Assembly (NCBI GenBank): GCA_043554545.1
Contig: CP121337.1
Location: forward strand, 2,790,001-2,854,000
Origin: UBA7330 sp043554545
GTDB taxonomy: Bacteria > Bacteroidota > Bacteroidia > Cytophagales > Cyclobacteriaceae
Length of the DNA: 64,000 nt
Direction: 5' to 3'
The position numbers and the translations under genes are program-made. This document shows positions 17,223 through 23,503 of the stretch, piece after piece; within the stretch, counting starts at the first letter, position 1; every line of letters begins with the position of its first letter. The notes under the pieces were generated by a model. It made no database searches and was not told the DNA's origin. It worked only from the letters and a program-made list of their open reading frames with translations.

Positions 17223-17230
17223 CAAAGATA
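17223..17230 (-). promoter_or_regulatory. -7 promoter box for the riboswitch-metH transcript
   Basis: Leftward the bases read TATCTTTG, a perfect TAnnTTTG box. It places the transcription start about at the first base of the SAM-I P1 helix, exactly where an S-box leader should begin. Confidence 0.6.
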
Positions 17231-17296
17231 CATGGCTTTTTCACGAATAAAAATAGTACGGCATGCAGAAAACTAAACCTGATAGCAAAAATTGAA

Positions 17297-17304
17297 TAAT
17301 TTTG
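17297..17304 (+). promoter_or_regulatory. Candidate -7 box directly before the MltB-like gene
   Basis: TAATTTTG matches TAnnTTTG and ends 4 bases before the ATG at 17309, which would mean an essentially leaderless mRNA. No clear -33 element is seen. Confidence 0.35.
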
Positions 17305-17308
17305 AACC

Positions 17309-18286
17309 ATGATAGCATCTTATACTAGGCTAAGCCTTCTTTTAGTAATACTTAACCTACTCACTCATTCGATATATGCACAAATCAATCATGATCAGGT
17401 AAAAAGTTTCGCCAAATCCTATGCATCAGATCATGGGATACTAGAAAGTGAGGTATTGGAAATGCTAAGCCATGCAACTTATCAGCCCTCTATCGTAGAA
17501 AAAATGGATCGGCCTGCTGAAAAAAAGCTTTACTGGGATCAGTATCGAAATATTTTCTTGAAAGACGAAAGAATTGAAGCAGGTGTAAAATTCATGTCGG
17601 AATATCAGGATGTCTTGTCTCAGGTTAGCCAATCCTCAGGGGTTCCCACAGAGGTTATTGCTTCTATTATTGGCGTCGAAACATACTTCGGCAGGCTCAA
17701 AGGTTCATATAAAGTGCTTGATGCCTTGTATACCCTCGCCTTTGCTTACCCCCGTCGTGGCAAATACTTTCAGTCTGAACTGGCTGAATTTATTGATTTA
17801 ACAAAAAAAGAAAACCTGGATATTTACACAGTTAAAGGGTCTTATGCTGGTGCCATGGGTTACAGCCAATTTATGCCAAGTAGTTACAGAGCATATGCAG
17901 TTAGCTATGATGAAGGAACCAGAGACCTCCTGACTTCTGCAGAAGATGCTATTGCAAGTGTTGCCAATTACCTCAAAGTACACAGGTGGCGAACCGGGCT
18001 GCCCATTGCTTCCAAGGCTATTGTATCTACTAATGCCAATCCAATTGAAACGACTTCACCCAAAGTAAATAACAACGTGGGTTACTTTGTGAGGCAAGGT
18101 TATAAACCTTCAGATAACTGGCACCCTGAAACCAAAGTTGCTTTAATGAGGTTTGAATCAGAAAATAAAAATGAGTATTGGTTTGGAGCAGACAACTTTT
18201 ACGTGATAACCCGTTATAACCACAGTCCTTATTACGCCCTTGCGGTATTCCAGCTGGCAAAGGAAATTAAGTCCGCCGCGCCTTAA
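17309..18286 (+). CDS. Lytic murein transglycosylase, MltB-like
   Basis: A 325-residue exported murein hydrolase with an N-terminal signal peptide (cleavage likely after SIYA). The SLT_2/MltB domain fills the rest: IIGVETYFGR contains the catalytic Glu124, followed by LDALYTLAFAYPRRGKYFQSEL, GSYAGAMGYSQFMPSSYRAYAV and the later ADNFYVITRYNHSPYYALAVFQLA, in the order found in MltB. It cleaves the MurNAc-GlcNAc bond with formation of 1,6-anhydroMurNAc. There is no lipobox cysteine, so unlike E. coli MltB it is not a lipoprotein. The gene diverges from the metH leader and ends tail to tail, with a 4-base overlap, with the TIM-barrel isomerase gene. Confidence 0.9.
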   Translation: MIASYTRLSLLLVILNLLTHSIYAQINHDQVKSFAKSYASDHGILESEVLEMLSHATYQPSIVEKMDRPAEKKLYWDQYRNIFLKDERIEAGVKFMSEYQDVLSQVSQSSGVPTEVIASIIGVETYFGRLKGSYKVLDALYTLAFAYPRRGKYFQSELAEFIDLTKKENLDIYTVKGSYAGAMGYSQFMPSSYRAYAVSYDEGTRDLLTSAEDAIASVANYLKVHRWRTGLPIASKAIVSTNANPIETTSPKVNNNVGYFVRQGYKPSDNWHPETKVALMRFESENKNEYWFGADNFYVITRYNHSPYYALAVFQLAKEIKSAAP

Positions 18287-19200
18287 TCAAAAACTTCCTT
18301 AAGTGCTCTTAATGACGTTCGTAGGGTGGAACCTAATAATGGATCTGAATAATCTCTTCCAATCTTAGGCCCTCCAATTTCCAGGTAACCAATAACTTCC
18401 TCAACAGGCCAGCTAGCAGTTGATGTTTCACAAATTTCCTTGATCTCTTTGAGATCTACGATACCAGATTCAACCTCTTTGGGTGAAAAACCGAAGGTAC
18501 TACCGAAGATCTTATCGGTGTTTTTAAAGTGAAACTCCGACATCATAGGTATACCATGCTTGAATAATTCAATGTTGCTATATACCACCTGTTGATTCTT
18601 ATCAGCTAACCCATGAGAAATGTCACCACACAGCCAGACGGGAACAGTACTTTCTGGATTCTTTTGGTGATGTTCATTTAATACCCCTATCATATAATCC
18701 ATCTCATCTGGAGTAGTAGGTGGCTCAGCAAGACTGGACATGGGTTCAATATTAAATGCTTTCAGTCCTTTTTCTTTGGCATAAAATTGAAGCTCCTTCA
18801 TGTGCTTTAAATACACCTCAATACCCTGAGCTTTTTTATCAAATTGATCCCTGTATACTGCGCCTGGATTGGTGCCTGCATAATCCAATCCAAGAATCCC
18901 GGCAATGTGGATATACTTTTCATACATTTTTCTGGAAGCCTTTTCCATAGAAGTATCACCATAAAAAAATCCACCAAACTCCCGATAAGCAGAAAACATA
19001 CTTTTTATCCTAAGTCCTCTTTTATCCGCTTTTTCTCGTAACTGAATAAAATAATCATCCTCATCCATGTGAAACATTTCAAAGAATGCTCCAAGCTGAA
19101 TAAAACTGACCTCTTCTTCAACCAATAAATCAAAAAGCCAATCGAAACTATATCTTGTAACAATTGGGTCAGACTTTATACCAATTTTAACTAAACCCAT
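18283..19200 (-). CDS. Sugar phosphate isomerase/epimerase, AP-endonuclease-2 (xylose-isomerase-like) TIM barrel
   Basis: A 305-residue cytoplasmic protein without signal peptide. The barrel is visible from KIGIKSDPIVTRYSFDWLFDLL through FNIEPMSSLAEPPTTPDEM and WLCGDISHGL to SEFHFKNTD; Glu, Asp and His residues in these strands would bind a divalent metal. Its type resembles enzymes that act on erythrulose phosphate or related ketoses in tetritol pathways, but the exact substrate cannot be read. It lies 10 bases downstream of a GatD-like dehydrogenase and is likely co-transcribed with it from the operator region at 20292-20370. The family call is firm; any EryC-like role is inference. Confidence 0.8.
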   Translation of the reverse strand: MGLVKIGIKSDPIVTRYSFDWLFDLLVEEEVSFIQLGAFFEMFHMDEDDYFIQLREKADKRGLRIKSMFSAYREFGGFFYGDTSMEKASRKMYEKYIHIAGILGLDYAGTNPGAVYRDQFDKKAQGIEVYLKHMKELQFYAKEKGLKAFNIEPMSSLAEPPTTPDEMDYMIGVLNEHHQKNPESTVPVWLCGDISHGLADKNQQVVYSNIELFKHGIPMMSEFHFKNTDKIFGSTFGFSPKEVESGIVDLKEIKEICETSTASWPVEEVIGYLEIGGPKIGRDYSDPLLGSTLRTSLRALKEVFD

Positions 19201-19210
19201 AAATACATAA

Positions 19211-20260
19211 TCAGGATTTGATCATTTCAAAAATGACCTTATTATGAAACTGTTTTTTATCTACTATGCTTTGGAAGATTTCCGGACCTTGATCCAGAGA
19301 AACAATATCTGTGATTAATGGCTCCACTACAAGTTCTTTATCCATGTATTTTAATACGGTTGACCAATCATCAGACCCTTTGGGAAAAATCTTACTGTTC
19401 CATGTTCCATAAATATTGAGCTCTCTTCTTAAGATGGTACTAAAAGCTTTTTCACCAATCTTAAATTCACCCGTGATATTACCCATGAAAACTACTTCTC
19501 CAGCTATTGAAGCAACATCAAGAGCCTGTAAAAAGGTTTGAGGTAAACCACAGGCTTCAATAACTCTTGCTGCACCTTCCCCATTTGTTAGGTTAAGGAT
19601 GGCTTCAACTGGATTCTGGTTGGTGCTGTTAATAACCTGAAATCCCATGTCACTAGCTATCTTCAATTTATGGTCATCAACATCTGTGACGATGACCTGA
19701 GCACAACCATGGATTCTCAACCACTGGGCGCACATGTTACCAATCGGTCCGCCACCAATCACAACCCCTGTATCACCAGCAGTAATACTCATTCTCCTAA
19801 CCCCATGCAAGGCAACTGCTGCTGGCTCAGTCATTGAAGCATGTCTGGTTTTTACATGACCTGGTATCTTAAAAAGATTTACTTCCGGAATCCTTAAGTA
19901 TTCACTGAAGGCACCATCTCTCCTCGAGCCGAAATAGTCATACTCCTTCAGCTGTGCCCAGTCACCTGTTTGATAAGCTTTTTCTTTTTTATTAGTGGGA
20001 ATCAAAGGAAAGACTGCAACACGATCTCCTTCCTCAAAACTACTACCCACTTTATGCTCTGCCACCAGACCACTGAACTCATGACCCATGACTAACGGAT
20101 AATGATAGGCTTTGCTTCCAAAACCTCTGGGTATATCTGAACCACAAATCCCGCAGGCAGCAATCTTAATTAAGATACTATCTGCTGTAGGACCCTCAAC
20201 AATTGGATGGTTATTAGCTACCTTCAATTGTTTATTTCCCTCTAGCACGAGTGCTTTCAT
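19211..20260 (-). CDS. Zinc-type polyol phosphate dehydrogenase, GatD-like
   Basis: This 349-residue medium-chain dehydrogenase resembles E. coli galactitol-1-phosphate dehydrogenase GatD: CGICGSDIPRGFG, YHYPLVMGHEFSG, EYDYFGSRRDGAFSEYL, a GGGPIG NAD-binding turn and ILRRELNIYGTWNS. Catalytic zinc ligands (Cys, His-Glu, Glu in TEPAAVALH) are present. The structural zinc site, which in GatD has four cysteines before YDFIGSRRDG, is completely absent here; the segment reads LIPTNKKEKAYQTGDWAQLK. The loss is unusual but the rest of the fold is intact. It is transcribed leftward with the TIM-barrel isomerase gene, opposite the AlsE/SorE-like genes. Likely substrate: a hexitol or other polyol phosphate. 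Confidence 0.82.
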   Translation of the reverse strand: MKALVLEGNKQLKVANNHPIVEGPTADSILIKIAACGICGSDIPRGFGSKAYHYPLVMGHEFSGLVAEHKVGSSFEEGDRVAVFPLIPTNKKEKAYQTGDWAQLKEYDYFGSRRDGAFSEYLRIPEVNLFKIPGHVKTRHASMTEPAAVALHGVRRMSITAGDTGVVIGGGPIGNMCAQWLRIHGCAQVIVTDVDDHKLKIASDMGFQVINSTNQNPVEAILNLTNGEGAARVIEACGLPQTFLQALDVASIAGEVVFMGNITGEFKIGEKAFSTILRRELNIYGTWNSKIFPKGSDDWSTVLKYMDKELVVEPLITDIVSLDQGPEIFQSIVDKKQFHNKVIFEMIKS

Positions 20261-20283
20261 AATGAGCTCAGTTTGATTGAATA

Positions 20284-20308
20284 TGATTACTTAATCAAAA
20301 TTAATCAT
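20284..20308. promoter_or_regulatory. Operator candidate, left copy, over the leftward -7 box
   Basis: TAATCAAAATTAATCAT (20292-20308) occurs again perfectly at 20354-20370. The left copy contains, on the minus strand, TAATTTTG (20303-20296), a TAnnTTTG -7 box with TTG 19 bases further upstream. TGATTA-C-TTAATCA (20284-20297) adds an inverted repeat. A repressor bound here would block transcription of the GatD-like gene. Confidence 0.6.
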
Positions 20309-20337
20309 ATAATCACCTAAAACAATCTCATTTTAAT

Positions 20338-20345
20338 TATTTTTG
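20338..20345 (+). promoter_or_regulatory. Candidate -7 box for the AlsE/SorE/DeoR-like operon
   Basis: TATTTTTG matches TAnnTTTG. Transcription would begin near 20352, just before the right operator copy. A -33 element is not clear. Confidence 0.4.
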
Positions 20346-20353
20346 GTACTAAA

Positions 20354-20370
20354 TAATCAAAATTAATCAT
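20354..20370. promoter_or_regulatory. Operator candidate, right copy, overlapping the epimerase start codon
   Basis: TAATCAAAATTAATCAT is an exact copy of 20292-20308, 62 bases apart (close to six helical turns). Its last two bases are part of the ATG at 20369. The likely ligand is the DeoR-type repressor encoded at 22150-22920. Confidence 0.6.
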
Positions 20371-21043
20371 GGGTAAGAGAAAGACAATGTATTCACCTTC
20401 AATGATGTGTGCCGATTTCTTATCATTAAAAGATGAGTTGGATGTTTTAATCAAGTGTCAGGTGGAGATGCTCCACATTGACATCATGGATGGTCAGTAC
20501 GTTCCCAACTTCACACTGGGACCAGACATGGCCAAGCAAATGTATGCGTATGCTAAAATACCATTGGACTATCATTTAATGATTGAAAATATTGATCGGT
20601 CAATCCCCTTATTCACTGATATTCCAGGCACTACGATTACTTTCCACCCTGAAACTTCTCGTCATCCAGTAAGGACTATACAAGCTATCAGAAATGCCAA
20701 TTGTAAACCATCAATTGCCATAGATCCCGGTATGACACTTGACTCAGTTAAGTATTTACTTCCTTTAGTAGATATGGCATGTGTGATGACCGTAAATCCT
20801 GGTTACTCCGGACAAAAACTAATTCCGTTTTGTATCGACAAGATGGCTGAGCTGAATAAATGGAAAAATGACCATCATGCTGAGCTACTGATCGAGGTGG
20901 ATGGTAACGTAAGCTGGGAAAATATCCCTCCCATGATCATGGCAGGTGCTGACATCCTTGTACTGGGTACTTCCTCTGTTTTTAACAAAGTGCAAACAAG
21001 AGAAGAGGCATATGCAAAACTAGAAACAATCGTTAAGTCATGA
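20369..21043 (+). CDS. Ribulose-phosphate/allulose-6-phosphate 3-epimerase family protein (AlsE-like)
   Basis: A 224-residue TIM-barrel epimerase. Signature segments are SPSMMCADF, LHIDIMDGQYVPNFTLGP, YHLMIENIDR, TFHPET, MTVNPGYSGQKLIPF and LIEVDGNVS, with the two catalytic aspartates in the HIDIMDG and EVDGNVS blocks and metal-binding histidines. Several positions (SPSxMCxD, the HPET segment, VLGTSSVFN) look closer to AlsE than to housekeeping Rpe. It probably interconverts a ketose phosphate at C3 within the local pathway. The start ATG overlaps an operator copy. The stop overlaps the next gene by 4 bases (ATGA), so translation is coupled. Confidence 0.85.
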   Translation: MGKRKTMYSPSMMCADFLSLKDELDVLIKCQVEMLHIDIMDGQYVPNFTLGPDMAKQMYAYAKIPLDYHLMIENIDRSIPLFTDIPGTTITFHPETSRHPVRTIQAIRNANCKPSIAIDPGMTLDSVKYLLPLVDMACVMTVNPGYSGQKLIPFCIDKMAELNKWKNDHHAELLIEVDGNVSWENIPPMIMAGADILVLGTSSVFNKVQTREEAYAKLETIVKS

Positions 21044-22143
21044 AGAATAATATTTATAAACTTGATAAACCCAATGGGGATTTTATTCTTACTGAAGAAG
21101 AAATTGGAAATCCTGGTCCGGGTGAGATTTTACTTAAAACCAGAAGAACTTCCGTATGCCAAAGTGATGTAGTTATTTATAAACACGGCTTACCCAGAAT
21201 TAAGGAATGGCCAGCGATCATATTACATGAAGTATGTTGTGAAGTGGAAGAGGTTGGTGAAGGCGTCACGAAATTTAACAAGGGGGACCTTGTTGGACTT
21301 GGATGTGACATTCCATGTGGTGATGTCAACTGTATTTACTGTGGTCGAAATGGCACCGGGGATTGGACAAGCTGCCCAAACACCATCGCCACGGGACACG
21401 AATTTCCTGGTTTTGCCAGATCTCATGCTATTTTACCTGACTGGTTTGTTGAACTTGGTCCAATAAAGAAATTTGATTCCAATAGCAATCCTGACCATAT
21501 CTGTCAATTAGAGCCACTTGCATGCACACTTGAAGGTATGAGTCGTGTAAACAGATGCATTGAAGATCGGATAGTTGTATTGATTGGTGCTGGCTCGCAA
21601 AGCACATATGCACTTCAATGTGCCCAGGCGATGGGTGCCAGAAAGATCATTGTAATCAATCGTGGAAAAGAACGATTGGATCGGGTAATGCGGGATTTTG
21701 GAAATAAACAAACAGTCGGAATCCGATGGGATGATCAGATCATTGAAAATGTGCTTAGAGAATGCAAACCATTCAACGAGCCTCATTTCATCATGATGAA
21801 TGTGCCACATCAATCCGGATATGAGCTTGCGGTTAAGTTAGTAGGTTATAATACCGTCCTGGATGCTCATGCAGGAGTAAAAGGAGCTGATGGGAAACCT
21901 AAAATTATTCATGAGCTGGATCTGAATAATGACGTTCACTATAAGCTCCAATGTTATCAGGCTACACATGGTAGTTCAATGCATGGAATTAATCTCGCAT
22001 ATGAGATGCTTAATCAACAACAACTTCCATTAATTGATCAAATGACCAATGATTCAGAAAAATTCCCACACACCAAAATCAAAGAAGCCATTCATCGGGC
22101 CGCAGATTCAGACAGTTTGAAAGTAATTATCAATTGGGATTAA
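21040..22143 (+). CDS. Zinc-binding medium-chain dehydrogenase, SorE-like
   Basis: A 367-residue dehydrogenase with a GroES-like N-terminal part (PGPGEILLKTRRTSVCQSDVVIY, then LHEVCCEVEEVGEG in place of the usual GHE) and a Rossmann part (VVLIGAGSQSTYALQCAQAMGARKIIVI). A cysteine-rich stretch at about residues 89-114 (CDIPCGDVNCIYC...SC) fits a structural zinc site. The overall form resembles L-sorbose-1-phosphate reductase type proteins more than typical alcohol dehydrogenases; this is a by-eye assignment. It is translationally coupled to the epimerase and precedes the DeoR gene by 6 bases. A role as sugar-phosphate oxidoreductase in the same pathway is inferred from context. Confidence 0.75.
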   Translation: MKNNIYKLDKPNGDFILTEEEIGNPGPGEILLKTRRTSVCQSDVVIYKHGLPRIKEWPAIILHEVCCEVEEVGEGVTKFNKGDLVGLGCDIPCGDVNCIYCGRNGTGDWTSCPNTIATGHEFPGFARSHAILPDWFVELGPIKKFDSNSNPDHICQLEPLACTLEGMSRVNRCIEDRIVVLIGAGSQSTYALQCAQAMGARKIIVINRGKERLDRVMRDFGNKQTVGIRWDDQIIENVLRECKPFNEPHFIMMNVPHQSGYELAVKLVGYNTVLDAHAGVKGADGKPKIIHELDLNNDVHYKLQCYQATHGSSMHGINLAYEMLNQQQLPLIDQMTNDSEKFPHTKIKEAIHRAADSDSLKVIINWD

Positions 22144-22149
22144 CTCCAC

Positions 22150-22920
22150 ATGAGTCAGAGAAGTAGGATTAAAGCCATTGTTCATCTGCTACAACAAAAA
22201 TCAGAGCTGACTGTAGATGAAGCCTGCAAACTCTTTGATGCCTCGCCAGCTACGGTAAGGAGAGATTTTAATTTACTTACAGCCAATGGAGAAGTAGAAA
22301 AAACCTGGGGTGGTATTGCAAGACTCAGTGATCACAAGAGTGACATGCAGCCTTTGCGGTTTAGACAAACACAAAATATTCAGGAGAAAAAAGCCATTGC
22401 AAAGAAAGCAGCCTCGTTGGTTCAGGAAGGTGATGTAATTCTTATTGATGGTGGCACGACCACACTTGAAATGGCACTACTTATCGCCAATCTTAAAATT
22501 CGGATTATTACAAACTCCCTTTTGATTGCACATGAAATTCAACATAAAAGAGCTGGCTGGAAAGGTGCTGAAATATTTCTAACTGGTGGTTTTCTATATC
22601 CTGATTCAGGACTTATCGTAGGCCCTGAAGCAAATAAAAACATCATGCAATATCATGCAGATTATGCCTTTCTCTCTGCTGGAGGCATTGAAGAAAAAAT
22701 CATCACAAATTCAAATCAACTGGTAGTGGAAACCGAAAGGACCATGATGCAGCAAAGTGATCAGGTGATTATCCTGGCAGATAAAAGCAAAATCGGCTCC
22801 AGAAACATGGTGAAACTGTGTGACCCTGAAGAGGTTGATATACTCATTACCAATGTACAAGTAGATAATCCCATCTTATCTACGTTGAAAAAATCTGGGA
22901 TTAATATACTACAGGTATAG
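22150..22920 (+). CDS. DeoR/GlpR-family transcriptional repressor
   Basis: A 256-residue regulator with the DeoR winged helix at the N-terminus (RIKAIVHLLQQKSELTVDEACKLFDASPATVRRDFNLL) and the DeoR C-terminal sugar-phosphate sensor domain. The sensor shows ILIDGGTTTLEMA, ITNSLLIAHEI, TGGFLYPDSGLIVGP and ILADKSKIG, which is the canonical order. DeoR proteins usually respond to a phosphorylated sugar made by the pathway that they control. It is the last gene of the rightward operon and the best candidate to bind the 17-bp repeat at 20292-20308 and 20354-20370. A hairpin terminator follows at 22939. Confidence 0.93.
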   Translation: MSQRSRIKAIVHLLQQKSELTVDEACKLFDASPATVRRDFNLLTANGEVEKTWGGIARLSDHKSDMQPLRFRQTQNIQEKKAIAKKAASLVQEGDVILIDGGTTTLEMALLIANLKIRIITNSLLIAHEIQHKRAGWKGAEIFLTGGFLYPDSGLIVGPEANKNIMQYHADYAFLSAGGIEEKIITNSNQLVVETERTMMQQSDQVIILADKSKIGSRNMVKLCDPEEVDILITNVQVDNPILSTLKKSGINILQV

Positions 22921-22938
22921 CTTAGGAAATTACAAAAT

Positions 22939-22977
22939 ATCCTCATTTTCTATCAATCATTTATGAAAAATGAGGAT
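22939..22977 (+). terminator. Hairpin terminator after the DeoR gene
   Basis: ATCCTCATTTT (22939-22949) pairs perfectly with AAAATGAGGAT (22967-22977) around a 17-base loop, followed by TTCATCTTATCTT. The 11-bp stem lies 18 bases after the DeoR stop. The T-tract is weak, so efficiency is uncertain. Confidence 0.5.
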
Positions 22978-23019
22978 TTCATCTTATCTTAAGGGGTCAA
23001 TCATAAAACCCAGTTATTC

Positions 23020-23484
23020 ATGGCATCATTTGAGTTACAAGTAAATGGAAAAAAACATCAGGTTGAAGCTGAATCTGATACCCCCCTCCTTTGGATTCTA
23101 AGGGATCATCTGGATCTACCCGGAACCAAATATGGATGTGGTATTTCACAATGCGGAGCATGTACCATTCACTTAAATGGAGTAGCAATCAGGTCCTGTT
23201 CAACCACTGTATCCTCTGCAGTTGGTGCTTCAATCACTACAATTGAAGGCTTGTCAGAAGTTGGTGACAGCCCGGTTCAGCTTGCATGGAAGGAGCATGA
23301 TGTACCACAATGTGGCTATTGTCAGTCAGGCCAGATTATGTCTGCCACCGCATTATTAAACCGAAATAAGCGACCTTCTGATGAAGAAATTGAAGGAGCT
23401 ATGAACGGAAACATCTGTCGTTGTGGGACATATGTAAGGATTAAAGCTGCTATCAAAACAGCTGCTTCAAAAATGAATCAATAA
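23020..23484 (+). CDS. iorA: Isoquinoline 1-oxidoreductase-like [2Fe-2S] subunit
   Basis: A 154-residue small subunit of a xanthine-oxidase-family hydroxylase. The plant-type [2Fe-2S] cluster has its cysteines in KYGCGISQCGACTIHLNG and at IRSC; the second cluster sits in the helical C-terminal half (QCGYCQSGQIM and GNICRCGTY). Electrons from the molybdenum site would pass through these clusters. No signal peptide is visible, so it may be co-exported with the TAT-signal-bearing large subunit, as known for IorAB-type enzymes. The gene ends 19 bases before the large subunit gene. Confidence 0.92.
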   Translation: MASFELQVNGKKHQVEAESDTPLLWILRDHLDLPGTKYGCGISQCGACTIHLNGVAIRSCSTTVSSAVGASITTIEGLSEVGDSPVQLAWKEHDVPQCGYCQSGQIMSATALLNRNKRPSDEEIEGAMNGNICRCGTYVRIKAAIKTAASKMNQ

Positions 23485-23503
23485 AAAATTAGCGAACCAT
23501 CTT

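Noticed and set aside
17110..17310. 66-codon leftward open frame upstream of metH
   Set aside because: It overlaps the complete SAM-I riboswitch and its promoter, so the bases are explained by RNA structure and not by coding.
20258..20370. Possible transposon ends or attachment sites from the repeated 17-mer
   Set aside because: The copies are direct repeats within one intergenic region, with no integrase, transposase or target duplication nearby; operators explain them better.
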